64,000 nt of DNA from Cephalopachus bancanus (taxonomy: Eukaryota > Chordata > Mammalia > Primates > Tarsiidae). The stretch spans positions 3,224,001 through 3,288,000 of the forward strand of contig JAPVLO010000161.1 in assembly GCA_027257055.1 (NCBI GenBank). Direction: 5' to 3'. The notes below the pieces were generated by a model. The model had not been told where the DNA came from. It was given only the letters and a program-made list of their open reading frames with translations, and searched no databases. This document shows, piece by piece, positions 1 through 11,679 of the stretch (position 1 is the stretch's first letter; each line of letters begins with the position of its first letter). Made by a program: the position numbers and the translations under genes.

Positions 1-517
1 TGTTCCTCCAGATAAAAATGGTCAATCCAGGTTTTTATCTGGAAGTTTTGAGAAGATTGTCTCATAATTTGCAGAAGAAACATCCTGAGTTGTGGCAGAC
101 AAGTTACTGATTCTTCCACCACGACAATGCACCTACGCACACTGCACTGAGTGTTCAGTAGTTTTTGACCAAAAATTGCATGACACCTGTGCCCCACCCT
201 CCCTATTGACCGATCTCACCTCTAGCGACTTTTTTGTTTGTTTCCCCAGATGAAACAAGTTCTTAAAGGGAAATATTGTGTCATTGTGGAAGAAGTGAAA
301 CAAAAAACAAAGCAAAACAAAACAAAATGGCAAAAAGCACTAAAAGGCATCAAATTGATGGGTTCAAAAACTGTTTTGAGCAGTGGAAAAAGCATCTTGA
401 TAGATCAAGATTACATCAAACAGAGAGTACTTTGGAGGTAATTGAAGTTTAAACACATAAGAATAAATATACAATTTTTTATTTAAAAATTCCAGTTGTT
501 TTGGGTACCCCCTTGTA
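1..517 (+). mobile_element. Mariner DNA transposon, 3' half (HSMAR2-like)
   Basis: The + strand reads as the decayed C-terminal half of a mariner transposase. A HHDNAP block (about 116-133) carries the second acidic residue of the DD34D triad. A damaged PHPPY block near 195-210, which normally precedes the third Asp, is followed by lysine-rich sequence and FEQWKK near 375-392. Stops and frameshifts break the frame, so no transposase is made. The right terminal repeat ends with gggtacccccttg, followed by the TA expected for mariner targets at 516-517. The left half lies outside the window. A sister copy sits at 23155-23705 on the other strand. The subfamily name is from memory and less certain than the class. 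Confidence 0.8.
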
Positions 518-1039
518 TATTTTTTAAGTGCTCAGAACACAATCTGACACCTAGTGCTAGATGTAGTACCAAATTGCAGGTTTAGTTGTGTTCTTTGACC
601 TTCTCAGCTCTTGTGTTCCTTGGGCTAATTACCCTGGCCTCCTTCTGGTGGAAGCTCCTCCACTCTGTCCCTTCCAGTGGAGACCTGGCTGCCTCACTGC
701 CTGCAGGCTCTCTTGTCAGACAGCAACTGTATAGGCACAGGAGGTCTTGCCCACTGGCATTCACTGATCCTGAGTTGAGACTATTGTGGGGTCATCCAAG
801 CTTCTAGAATTGTTTACTTAATAAATTGGAGGGTTTCACCTTCCCCAAAATAGACTGAGCTAATCTAGCCACCATGCTCATCAGGTACTGGTTGTTCATG
901 TTATGACATTGATGCTGGCAAGAAGGGAGTATTGTGGAAATTTGCCCCAGGAAAACTGGGGCAAAGATGAGGAAGAGGAAGAAGAAATCCCCTCAGGTGG
1001 GGAATTTAAGTAGCATCAGGCACTTGTGTTTTGCTTTAC
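518..1039. other. Unique sequence, no feature seen
   Basis: About 520 bp of ordinary mixed-composition DNA between the mariner and a MIR. Frames are short and unrecognised (73 codons at most). I see no repeat family or regulatory signature. Confidence 0.5.
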
Positions 1040-1234
1040 CTTTTTTTAGAACATTCTTAAATGCATTATCTTACTTTATCCTTACTACAAGTCTGGGAGG
1101 TAAGCATGGCCACAGAAGATATTTTCTCTAGAAATGAAAAAGCTGAAGCCCAGAAGACTTAAGGACTTGCTCAAGGTCATACAGCTACTTAGAGACAAAC
1201 CAAAGCCATAAACCCAGAAGTGCTGACTCCCAAG
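1040..1234 (-). repeat. MIR SINE
   Basis: Reads in reverse as the tRNA-derived MIR core. It has the 'cattatcttactttatcc' stretch, then a 'gaaatgaaaaagctgaagcc' block and 'caaggtcatacagctactt', in the order of an antisense MIR. It is diverged, as expected for an element older than primates, and has no detectable target duplication. Confidence 0.8.
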
Positions 1235-2409
1235 ACTCCCTGCAAGGGGCTATGTATAGAAAGTCACTGTGAACTACTGTTTGAGCAAACTGTGTGACCC
1301 CCCTCTTGGCAAGAGGAAAGGCCTTGGCTTTTAGCAAGACCAATGAAGAACACAATGAGACACCACTTACATTGTGTTTTGAAACTCTGCCAGGGAGGAG
1401 GAATGTCTTGGAAGTTTAGCCCTCTGTTGGGTGTTTCTGAGAGAGTGTTGTTCTCTCATGCTGGATTTAATGAATAAATTATAATAACTTTTGCATTTTT
1501 ATCCACATTATGCATGCTTACCACCCTTCCCCCATAATTCCCCTTTCCCACTTCTATATAATGCTATATTTCTTTTCATGTTTTATCTTTGGGAACTTGA
1601 CACTGATTTTTTTTTAAACTCATTCCTAGTGATTGCTAATAAAGATGCACACCTCCTTGTTCTCTGTTTAAAGGTATATATGCTCAGGGCAAGAAACGTA
1701 GGAAGGCATGTATGGGAGAAGGTACATTTATACCTCCAAGGGGAAGGTGCTCTTTTAGGAGCTAGAAAAGGAAGGGGAAAATGTTATATGACTCCTGGTG
1801 GAATGGGAGCTCCTTAGAAAATATGTGATGTCTTATCTGTCTGTCTCCAGTTCTTAGCATGCAGGAATACGTGGTATATTTATAGAATACATGTACCAAT
1901 GAGTAGATGGATGACTACATGAGTGGATGGATAGATGGACGCTAACGCATCAAAGTCAAACCTCACTTGGATTGTTGTGTTAGGGAGCTTTCTCAATTAA
2001 TTCCTCCTCTGGATTCTACTACAGTATTTTATCTCAGATTTATTCTAGTCAAGTCTCAGGACTTCTTTATGTTCTTAGTGGGAAAAGATTACTTTTATAA
2101 TTCATCAAAGAACATACTTCCTCCCTCAAAGAGCTGGGGGAAAATATATTATTTTAAGTGTGATTGAGGGGTGAGGACAAACTCTAGGAGGAGAGTTAAT
2201 AAAGCATAAGAATTAGTCTGGGTATGACTTCTAATATACAATCTTTAGTTTCTTGTGATGTCTACTAGTTCATTAAATAACCTTTCTTGGAAGTTCTATT
2301 AGTTCCTTTCAAAAAAAGATATTTATTTCTCATTTTATAATATACGAAGCACTGTTTATTACTAGGGTGTTTTGAAGGGGAGGGGAACAGTATTTAAAAC
2401 TGAAGTATA
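1235..2409. other. Mostly unique sequence; weak L2-like relic
   Basis: No gene seen. A 108-codon frame at 1491-1817 has no recognisable protein. Around 1805-1880 'ctccttagaaaatatgtg' to 'ctccagttcttagcatgc' loosely follows an L2 3' end, and 1905-1940 is an imperfect gatggatagatgga tetranucleotide tract. Both are weak calls. Confidence 0.35.
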
Positions 2410-2698
2410 GACTGGGTGCAATGGCTCAAGCCTGTAATCCCAGCACTTTGGGAGGCTGAGTTGAGAAGATTTCCTGAGTCTACGGGTTCAAGACCAGCCT
2501 AGGCAACTTCGCAAGACCTCATCTCTACAATAAATCAAAAAATTAGCTAGGCATGGTAGCGTGCATCTGTAATTCTGGCTACTTGGAAGGCTGAGGCAGA
2601 AGAATCACCTCAGGTCGATGCTGGGGTAGCCATGGGCGTGACACTGCACTCCAGCCTGGGCAACAGAGTGATACACCAACTCAAAAAACAAAAAACAA
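2410..2698 (+). mobile_element. Alu, lineage-specific subfamily, full-length dimer
   Basis: Complete dimeric Alu with A-rich tail. It shares the unusual diagnostic bases found in the other young Alus here: 'ggctcaagcctgtaatcc' in the left arm, 'cttggaaggctgaggc' in the right arm and an end in 'ccaactcaaaa' in place of the usual 'gtctcaaaa'. The flanks aactgaagtata and aactgagataca are a plausible diverged target duplication. More decayed than its sisters at 24213 and 33303. Confidence 0.93.
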
Positions 2699-4380
2699 AC
2701 AAACTGAGATACAGTTCTAGGCAACTAAATAAAATTCACTGACCAGGAGAAAAAAAAAAGTAAAATGACAGGCCAGGTAAAGTACTCTCTGCCAAAACTC
2801 AACCAAGAAAACAGTAAGGATTTAGGTACAGCAAATCCTGAGATTAAAATTTAAAATAAATAAATGAGAAGGATGATATGATTTGAAATCAGCTTCCTCT
2901 TTGAACTAGGCATTCAAGACTCAGAATAAAATTGGCCTTTTCATTACAGAGTTGATCTTTGGGATCAATGTCTTGTCTCTACCAGGAACACTTTAGTTAA
3001 GAAGCAAAAGTCATTGCTAAGAAGCTTGTCTTCTTAAACCATGACTGATTTTCCAAAAAATAAATACCAAATTGGGATATATCTACTAATCTTTCCCTTC
3101 AGAGTCTAGTCTTGGGCATTTTTTTTTTCCAAAAGTACATTTATTTTTACAAATAATGAGACTCTGACAGAGTTTTATGTCTTTTTATCACTCTTAAAAA
3201 GCATCGTGGGCCTGAGGTCGAATCAGCCAAACACTCAACTCAATAAAGAACTTGTGTGAGACCCAAGTTGCAGAAAATGCCAGAATGTAGGTGCTTTAGA
3301 GATTGGAGCATAATTGCAATGAGAAAGAGAGTTATGACTGGTTCTGATTGTCCCACTTGTCTCATTTTAGTTTTCTTCCTCTTTTAACTAGTCCCCCATG
3401 TCCCCGCTGCCTCCCTCCCACTCCGATCCCTTCAGTTACCACCAGCTGCCATTTTCCCCTGCTCCACAGACTCCAACTCAAGACCACTTAAGGGAACAGG
3501 CTGGAGACTGCTGGAGGCTCTGAAGTGATTTATTGCTTAGCAGGAACTTCACTAAACTTCCCAAGCTGATTTTTTTAGTTTTGAAAATCAAACAAAGTTC
3601 AAAAAGTAAACATCACTGGTTGACATCCCAGCCCAAAGCAGAGGAAAAATGTCTCTTGTTAAATTTTTTGGCACATAACAGAATTTATGAGCATTTTCAA
3701 TGTTTTGATTTTTTCCCCCAGTCACTGTTATTCCTTACCCCCCAGAGTTAGGTGTGGAGAGATTATGTTGGCCAGTTTCCATGGTGACACCAAAGAAAAG
3801 TAATTTTTTAAAGTAGGTTTCTACTGTGTTATTTCACATGCGTGAAACATCAACATCTATGCTGTGTGGCTATTACCCCTAAACGTAAAGACACATAAAT
3901 GGTTGGAGTATTTTACATAAATAGACAAGTAGGGGTGATATTTTTCTTGGTCTTGTGCCAGCCCTAGTAACAAAAGTCTCTCAGTTACCCAGGGCACCTG
4001 GGAGAGAGAAACTGTACAGTTCTGCTCAGTGTTAAGCAACTTCTCTCCTATGAATAACTATTCTTTTAAAAAGCTCAAATTTAAAGCCTACCCCCCTCCA
4101 GCTTAAACTAGGGACCAGATGAAAAGTTCTCTTTGGGGCTCGGTGCTCAAAGAACCAGAATTAGAAAACCTTAATCTCTGTTTTCAGTCTAACTTACTTG
4201 GTTAGCCACTGCAAGCATCCCCCTTATCTGTCCAAGGAGTCATCTAGAACCTTCCTGCCCCAGGAAATACTCAATTGCTTACAGCCTCCTGGAGTTGAGG
4301 TTGATTAGGTAAGCGCATACCTTTAGCAGCAGAAGTGCCGGGCTCTTCCTTCTTCTGTCATCCCAACATATATAGATATA
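2699..4380. other. Unique sequence, no feature seen
   Basis: About 1.7 kb without a recognisable repeat. It includes an A-rich stretch (2745-2870), a T11 run near 3120 and a CT-rich patch near 3360-3470. Frames are 72 codons or fewer with no recognisable product. Confidence 0.5.
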
Positions 4381-4554
4381 CACCACACACACACACACAT
4401 ATACACACACACATCTCATATAGACACACATCACACACATACCACACGCTCCCCTCACATCCCCCTCACGTATTACACATACTCATACCACATATACAGT
4501 CACACATTCACACACAAATACGCACACACACACCCGCACGCACACACACACACT
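4381..4554 (+). repeat. CA-rich compound simple repeat
   Basis: An interrupted (CA)n tract broken by tata, tcata, ctcccctcac and ccgcac units; the longest pure runs are about 8 units. Its reading frame is only His/Thr repeats and is not a gene. Confidence 0.9.
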
Positions 4555-4741
4555 AACTTCTTGAAGCTTTGGTCAGAGTTCTTTCATCTATCCAGGGCAA
4601 GTCAGACTTTTAAAATGTAAGAGAATGGAGTGAATTGTTGCATTGTTTCCCTTACATGTAACCATGATTAGATATGATGGTATGTAACTGAAAATACTTG
4701 GGTTTATGGAAAAGTAAGGTGGAAAGCACTGCCTTATCTTT

Positions 4742-5041
4742 TTTTTTTTTTTTTTTTTTTTTTGAGTTAGAGTCTCACTCTGTCACCCAGACTGGAGTGC
4801 AGTGGCGGCTCCCGGCCACTGCAGCCTCAACCTGCTGGGCTCTGGTGATCCTTCCGCCTCAGCCTTCCAAGTAGCTGGAACTACAGGCGCGCGCTACCAT
4901 GCCCAACTAATTTTTGATTGATTGTAGAGAAGAGGTCTCGCCAAGTTGCCCGGGCGGGTCTCGAACCCGTGGGCTCAGGCAATCCACTCACTTCAGCCTC
5001 CCAAAGCGCTGGGATTATAGGCTGAGCCACCGAATCCAGCC
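4742..5041 (-). mobile_element. Alu, lineage-specific subfamily, full-length, TSD 16 bp
   Basis: Full dimeric Alu in reverse, starting with a T tail on this strand. A perfect 16-bp target duplication gcactgccttatcttt lies at 4726-4741 and 5042-5057. The right arm contains gtggcggctcccggccac (4802-4819), the near-palindromic variant also seen in the copies at 19428 and 20041. The left-arm head ends in 'ggctcagcctataatccc' on the minus strand. The intact duplication and low divergence indicate a recent insertion. Confidence 0.96.
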
Positions 5042-5104
5042 GCACTGCCTTATCTTTAGAGAATAATATCTTGCATGTGGAGAATGCCTTTAACTTTCCA
5101 ACTT

Positions 5105-5260
5105 TTTTCCTACATGTTCTTTTATTTGAATTTTCTAATAATCCTGGAAGATAGGGTTTTCATGGCTCTCTCCTTATTTTAAAGCTGCGGGGACAGAAGT
5201 TTAGGTTACCCAGCTCATTAGGAGCAGAGCTGAGTGAAGAATTTAGGGCCCTATATTTCC
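5105..5260 (-). repeat. MIR SINE fragment
   Basis: Antisense MIR core recognised by 'attttctaataatcctgg', a diverged 'ttattttaaagctgcggg' where 'cccattttacagatgagg' is expected, and 'cccagctcattaggagcag'. Strongly diverged. Confidence 0.6.
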
Positions 5261-5377
5261 CCCAAAGTCTTATGTTATTAATCCTATACTTGGCATCTTC
5301 TGCAAGTCAGCCTGAGGTGTATGGTCTGCAGCTTCTTGGGACATGGTCTCAGACATTCACAGACTGTCAGTAGGATT

Positions 5378-5720
5378 TCACTCTGTAATTAACAAATGTT
5401 TACTGAGCACCTGCTACATGTTGGATGCTGTTCTAGGCAACAATAGCCCAAACATTCTGGGCGAGAGGAGGGGGCGGGATGGTGAATAAATGAGCAAAAT
5501 GCATAATGAATGTTTCCAATGGTGATAAGAGCTAAAGAGAAAAATAAAGCAAAAGGATAGGTAGATTAGTGTTGGGGGTGAAAAGGAGTGGACAGAGAAA
5601 GTCTTATTGAAAGGTAACATTGGAACAGAGTCTTGAAGGTGCTAAGGGAAAAGGTCTTGAGGGTCCCTGGGGGAAGAGAAGTTCAAGCCAGAGAAAGATC
5701 AGGGAGTGTGGAAAGCTGTA
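5378..5720 (+). repeat. Ancient mammalian interspersed repeat (family unnamed)
   Basis: Begins 'aacaaatgtttactgagc' and 'acctgctacatgttgg', then 'ggtgataagagctaaagag', 'cattggaacagagtcttg' and 'gggagtgtggaaag'. I recognise this order from a very common old mammalian repeat of L2 age but am not sure of its name. Other pieces of the same family lie near 6620, 15625, 20880, 45670, 48395 and 59085. Confidence 0.55.
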
Positions 5721-5753
5721 TGTGTTGCTTTCCTTAAGTCCAGATGCTGTGTA

Positions 5754-5756
<3 letters not shown>

Positions 5757-5811
<55 letters not shown>
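5757..5811 (+). repeat. (GT)n microsatellite, about 27 units
   Basis: An uninterrupted GT run, 55 bp long. The longest pure dinucleotide tract in the window and likely to vary between individuals. Confidence 0.98.
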
Positions 5812-5816
<5 letters not shown>

Positions 5817-6619
5817 TTTCTTGAATTCTGAGGTTGGTACATGGCTTTAATTTTTGCCCTAATGGCTTCCTGCTCTTGGGGAGCTCTTTAATAGATGCAT
5901 TCTGGAAGTTGTAATCATCAGTCCTGGGTTGGTATCACATTACATATGTGGAAAAGCAAAATTGTTTTGGCACTGATAGAGTCTCGGGATGGTGACTGTA
6001 TTTTCCTGGTTTTTAATGCAAATCATTGAAAACATGTCAGGGCCTGGTCTCAAGTGTTTCTCTTAAATAGGGGAGAATCGTGTTCTTATATGCAGAGGGT
6101 GCAGGAAGGGACTTGGGAGTGGGAGTGGGCAGAAGGGTTCTTATGTTTTAAATGCCAGTCAGCTGCAACCACTAGTTATCTGGAGCCTGTTCAAACTCAT
6201 TTGGAGAACAGTTGAATTTTTAAAGTGCCTTTTGATTCTCTCTTTCATTTATTTTAACTGATCTGCTGGGATTAGGAGCTTGGTAGGGGAACACCAGAAT
6301 GCTTGCCAAAATGTGTGAATAATTAGAGCGCCGATGATGTGTGCCAGATAGAAGGGGAGTATTCACACTTCTGATTAGATTCAGCTAAATGCAGTTGTAA
6401 ATCACTGCTGCCACACTAACAGCGCCCTGTCAGGACTGAGCATGGGAGGAAGCTCAGGACAGTGAAGAGATGAAGGGCTGCCCAAGGCATGAGGCTGGGC
6501 TAAATCATTGTGGAAGAGGAGGGCAAGGAGGATGTCTCCAGTTACCGAAAGCCAGGTGGACAGTGATTCTGGCATCTCTCTTTCATTAAGTTCTACCGTC
6601 TTGAATCTTGCTGGACACC
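5812..6619. other. Unique sequence; possible conserved patch at 6300-6430
   Basis: No repeat seen. The patch at 6300-6430 is compositionally balanced with motifs 'gaataattagagcgccgat', 'ctgattagattcagctaaa' and 'gttgtaaatcactgctgcc', which look like homeobox-type sites. Weak evidence; a comparison with other mammals would decide. Confidence 0.25.
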
Positions 6620-7470
6620 AAGCTGAGTGCCATCTTGGCAAATGTGAATAAGATGAGTCTCCGCTCTCTGGATGCTTATAGTCTCGTGGGAGGTGAATGA
6701 ACAACTGTGATGAGTATGATGAGTGTGTCAGTAGGACAGACACTGCTAAAAGGCCCGAAAGAAGAAATCAGATCTACTGAAGAGAAGGGAGAAGGGACAG
6801 TTGGAAAGACAGTCATTTCCTTCAGAGATGAAAGGTGACTTTTCAGAGAGCTCAGCAAGCTGAGTTAGTGCTTAGTGGAACTCCAAGCAAAGGGAGCAGC
6901 ATGTGTAAAGACAGATGTAAAGAGCCCCTCCTGGTCTAAAAATGTAGTGCTCCATTACGGCTGAAGAATAGAGAACAAGACAGAAGAACAGGCCACAGAT
7001 ATGACTTGCAAATAGGTTGGATCAGAATGCGAAAAGTCTTGAGTGCTCCTGGAGGAAGCTCTTTGTCAGACTTCATACCACTCCAGAGATCCTGCTTCAC
7101 TCCTGGCAAAAGGTCAGTCTCCATGTAAGCCCCAGAACCCTGCCTTAGTTACAGTCATTGGTGGGAATGTATTGGTTGCTTTAGATATATTTGGGCAGGA
7201 GAAATTAATACTAATAACCATTGCTCTCACCAGTGGTGAGACTTAGGAGGTTAATATGGTGAAGAATGAAATATTAAATGGTTAATTTTAAAAGAAAACT
7301 GGCAGAAGCTTTGATGTAGAGTTGTTTGCAATAGGGTAAGCCTGCAGATGCCTGGATGTGGGTAAGAGGTTATAGTCAAGATCTGAACAAGAAGAGTGGT
7401 AAAGAGAATCCATTTCAAGAGAGATTTCAGAGTGGCATCAAATCGGTCTTGTTGATGAGTACTCCAGCTG
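6620..7470 (+). repeat. Ancient mammalian interspersed repeat (same family as 5378)
   Basis: Recognisable segments in family order: 'ctggatgcttatagtctcgt', 'agcaaagggagcagcatg' with 'tgtaaagacag', and later 'ttgcaatagggtaagcctg'. Heavily diverged, so the ends are approximate. Frames of 60-113 codons here have no recognisable product. Confidence 0.5.
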
Positions 7471-10140
7471 TGTGCTGGGTTTTTAGTCACTTCTGAACCT
7501 TCCTGCCTTGATCCTAATAGTGCTAACCTTTCCTGATTAGTAGATGCATTTGGAGAGCAATAGCCAAAGACGCAGTTTCCTGCAGAAAGTAGACAGTAAA
7601 TGTATATCTTTTAAAGTATTGCTCAAGATCTGGAATCCTAGCAGTCTCCTAATCACAAGCACACTTTTCCTCCCTCTCCAACGCTGTTCTACTCCACCTC
7701 CCCTAGGTTGCTAAAGGTACTGATGGTCTTTTTAAAAAATGCAAACACCCACCTCTCACTCATTAAGGATATCACACAGCCTGTGGATGCCTCCTCTGGT
7801 CCCCTCTGTCATCCTGTTCTTTGAAGAGTGGCCTACTTTCTCTGTCCAGATAATGCAACAAGTTTCTCTGAAATGAACCAGCTGCTTGAGGTGGGAGTAA
7901 AAACCCAGGAAAAAAAAATGTAGGGGGAAAGGGACAGAATGGCATGAAACCCAAAGCAAATGATAAAAATGAGCACCACATGGAGAATGTGGAATGGAGA
8001 GAAAAGCATAAAATCACAACCACATCTGACATCTCTAAAAATGGAGAGAGACAGAGGAAATAACACATGTGGCTTTCCTCAAGTCAGAAAGATTCATCTT
8101 CACCATTCGGTGGCAAGATGAAGGCGATTACTTGAAGGACTTGGACCTCTCTCAGGTTGTCCTACCACAACTTTTATTTCTTCCACTTTGGCCGGGAAGT
8201 CCAATGCTCAGGGCAGTGCTTAGCTTTAGTACCTTCTCCAGGCACAAAATAAGAGGTTGACTAAGTTGTAACTTTCCAAAGTGTGCATTGAAAGGCAATA
8301 ATTTGGGATGTGAGGAGAAAAATCTAGAACAACTTTTTCTACTTATTTTTATCTCACCTTTTCAGATTTATTTTGCATGTGTGCATTTTCAAAATACATT
8401 ACTGTAGTGGTACTATCATTGCAGTGTTTAAATAAGTAAAAATATATTAGGAGAGTTAAATGATTTATCTGTTTTTTTGTTTTTTTACTTTGGGGGCACA
8501 TAATCAAAATGTGTGGACCATCAGAGTAGTTAATAGGGTTACAGTTGGAGTTGGGGGCATGAACAATGCTCTAGAATTGTGAGATTCCTTGTGGAAATGG
8601 GCATTAACTGGATGAGCTGTCTCTTTGTAGCCTGCAAAATAGCCTGTTAGCTCCTCTTGTAGCTCAAAGAGCTCAGAAGAAGGGAAATTCTACATATAAA
8701 GAATCCCTTTGGACAAGAGATACTCACGTTTATTTTGGCCTACGATCAGTCAGATTGCAGAGTCAAATTGCCACACCCACAGGTGGCAAAAGCACAAGTA
8801 GAAGTCACCCTCAGGTACCTTGATTCCCCATAGGCCTTGTTTCTTCACTGCCCTTTTTCCAGTTTTGTTGTTGTTAGGGGTGGTGGTGGTGGTGGTGGTA
8901 TATGCCTGTTTGATTTGGCTTCTCAGCACCATCATCCAGGCTACATGAGACAAGCAAAAAATGCCCCAGTGTTGTAAACCTTTTCATCAATAACTCCTTA
9001 CCCCTCAACACACAAATAAAACTATAAAACTGCATATATTGTTATAATCAAACTGTAAAGCCAAGGATACTATGCTGCCCTGTGATGCTCTTTTCATATC
9101 TGCAGCTATCCAGTGTTCCTTTTCTCTTTTTCTAGACTTAAACTCCAGCCTAATTAACCTCAGAAGTCCCATTAATGTCCTGGAGGCAGGTGACACTGGG
9201 CAGTCCTTCACTTCTGTTGTCAACCATGTCTCCACCCTCCCACCCAGCCAGACTTCTTTCTCTGTTGGTGGTATTCTCATTTCATCCACATCTGCTAGAA
9301 CTTGACCATTAGTCAGGTTGTCCCTAAGGTGTGACTCTTCAAGAGCTCATAAGAAGTGGAAGAGCCCTGGTGATTTTCCTCACCTCGTCATGCAGACAGC
9401 ATGAGACAGGTCTGACAAACCCAGTTTCTAGGACATTCAGCTGTAAGTGCTGTGCATCCATATGCTTATGAACTGCTTCGGTCTCACCTTGTTCCCTTTT
9501 TTTTCAGCCTCGTTTATCATATTAATGGTGATCTTTCTAGATGCTAGACAAAGATAGTAGCTCTTGTGTAAGAACACATCATCAACAGTAAATGGAAGAT
9601 ATTATACTTTAAGGTTGTTGGTTGCCCCCATTTGTGTCATATTGAAGTAGGAGATGAACCACATCTGTTTGAAATAAATTGAGTGAAATAGTAGTTGGTG
9701 AGTAGAGTCCTGAAGGAAGTGAATCATGATGGAACCAAGGATTTATTTCTATTGGAATGACTTTTGCCCACAGTTTCCAGTGGTGCTTATAGAATTCAGG
9801 ATCTCAAGAATATTTTGTGCTACTTGCAGAAAAGTAGTGATGCATGCTATTCACATCCAGAGTCATGACTCAAAGAGCTTTGTTTATAGCAGCCCCCAAC
9901 TCAGAGTAGTATGTGGTAGGAAGGGCTCAGCACCATTATCCAGGCCAGGGTGCACTCATTCTTACCCAGTTGTGAGCATTAGGAAGTTCCCATTCAGGTG
10001 AAGCACTGATAATAAATCTTGCAGGTATGGCATGTTCCTGTTCTGAAGTGGATATGTTTTATGAGTGAAGAATTCAAGAAACAACCAGGGAAGATGTGAT
10101 CTTCCCTGAAGATATTGTGTCTTCTCCATTGTTTGTTAGT
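7471..10140. other. Unique sequence, no gene seen
   Basis: About 2.7 kb without a recognisable repeat apart from the trinucleotide tract at 8866-8899. Frames up to 98 codons (7772-8068, minus) match nothing I recognise. Confidence 0.45.
8866..8899 (+). repeat. Trinucleotide repeat (TTG then TGG)
   Basis: ttgttgttgtta runs directly into (ggt)7. A short simple repeat. Confidence 0.9.
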
Positions 10141-10295
10141 GAAGTAGTTATTTGGCACTTAGGGTAGACTGTTCCTACACATCATGAAACACCTAGCAAC
10201 ACTGCTTTGCCCATTAAATACAAGTAGCCCTTACCATCACCTTGACAACCGAAACATGTCCCCATACATTTCCAAATACTTCCTAGGGGAGGGGA
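10141..10295 (-). mobile_element. hAT-Charlie relic, MER5A-like
   Basis: On this strand 'caagtagcccttaccatcac', 'cttgacaaccgaaacatg', 'ccaaatacttcctagggg' follows the order of the internal part of a MER5A element in reverse. The terminal repeat is missing. Class confident, name less so. Confidence 0.6.
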
Positions 10296-10409
10296 GGAAA
10301 GGAGTGTTACCATAGAGGGAGAAGCCAGGAAAAACAAGTTGGGAGCACCTATAAGTATTTTTGTAGTCAGGGTGCAGCCAGTTAGTTATTTCATTCAGAC
10401 TTCCTGTGG

Positions 10410-10528
10410 TTCAACACATTTTATTTATTTTTTTATTTTAAACATTTTTTTGATTGGCATTTACTTTATTTTTACATATTTACTTATTTATTTTTTATTT
10501 TAAAGTTGTGGGGATTCAACACATTTTA
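10410..10528 (-). mobile_element. Tiny 5'-truncated L1 3' end with perfect TSD
   Basis: A 14-bp duplication ttcaacacatttta occurs at 10410-10423 and 10515-10528. The 91 bp between them are T/TA-rich and end 'tttaaagttgtgggg', the reverse of an L1 3' terminus and tail. This is an extreme 5' truncation typical of L1 target-primed insertion. Confidence 0.75.
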
Positions 10529-11679
10529 GAAAGAGAAGGTTGGTCCCCAAAAGAGGCACCTGACTATGGTCCAATCCATTGTTACTTATTAACTATGCCA
10601 CTTACTGGATCTGTTTATGTCACCAAATAGTAATTTTGTAGTTAGACTTAAAAATTCTAAATCTAGACTTAGATTTACAACATCAGTAAACTCGGATGTG
10701 TGTCTATGCATCTGTGACTATCTGTGTGTGGGAACCACAGTTTGAAAATTGACCCAAAATGCAGAGAACATTTTTACTACCAATGAAGAATTGGAAGAAC
10801 ACACTTCCTTTTGTTTTTTATTTTGGACCAACCATCACCCTTTGGCAAAAGGTTTGAGATTGCTTGTTAGTTGAACTAGCTGGCAGTGAATTTATAATTA
10901 AAACAATTTTGAATTTTTAAATCTGAGATTTTCATTAATTTAATAAGTCATGAATTTTAAGCTCTGTTATAAAAAATCCTTATCATGCTGTTTTATCTCT
11001 GAACTTAGACATTTCTCATCTGCCACTTTGCAGGTTGCAGCACAGGAGCTTGAATACATAGATTTTCTGTAAATTAAATATTAAAACTTTATGGGCTATT
11101 TTTATTTCCTTCTGCTTGCATTCCCTCCTCTAGCTCCTAATAGCCACATTCTCAGTCTTTAAGTGGAGCCAAGTTTAGAGAGGTTTACAAAAGAAGGTTT
11201 ACTGAATGGGGCAAGGGGAGCCACAGTGACCCCACGTCATGCCTTTGCCACACAATCAGAGGTCTTTGTCGAAGCTATCCTGGAAAATATCTATTCTCAC
11301 CAGAAACTGTCCTGCATTGTCAGTGAAAAGGTGTTAGGTACAGGTGTCAAACATGACTAATGAGGCATGAGGAGTCGACAGCAAAATAACAGAGATTATA
11401 GGTAGCAAAAGGACTTGTAGATGAAATGTGAATAGCAGTGTAGACGTGTGACTGACACAGAAAAGAAGGGGACCAGCACCGAGGAGTGATAGCTATCCCA
11501 CTTGTGGGAAGGATGGACAATTTCAATTACTTGATTGTTACCGCATTTGATATAGCGGGTTAGAAAAACATCTGATGCTTTCCTGTTGAAATCATGAGGT
11601 TCCTGCAGGTATCCGAGGCTTGGCATCAACATTTTCATAATCTTCTAAGACAAGCCAGTATCTTCTTGTTTTCTTTTTC
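10529..11679. other. Unique sequence, no feature seen
   Basis: AT-rich to about 11100, then ordinary composition. The longest frame (80 codons, 11396-11638 minus) is unrecognised. Confidence 0.45.

Noticed and set aside
4335..4556. His/Thr-rich frame
   Set aside because: It is the translation of the CA-rich simple repeat.
5620..5850. Frame with a long Cys-Val repeat
   Set aside because: It is the translation of the (GT)n microsatellite.
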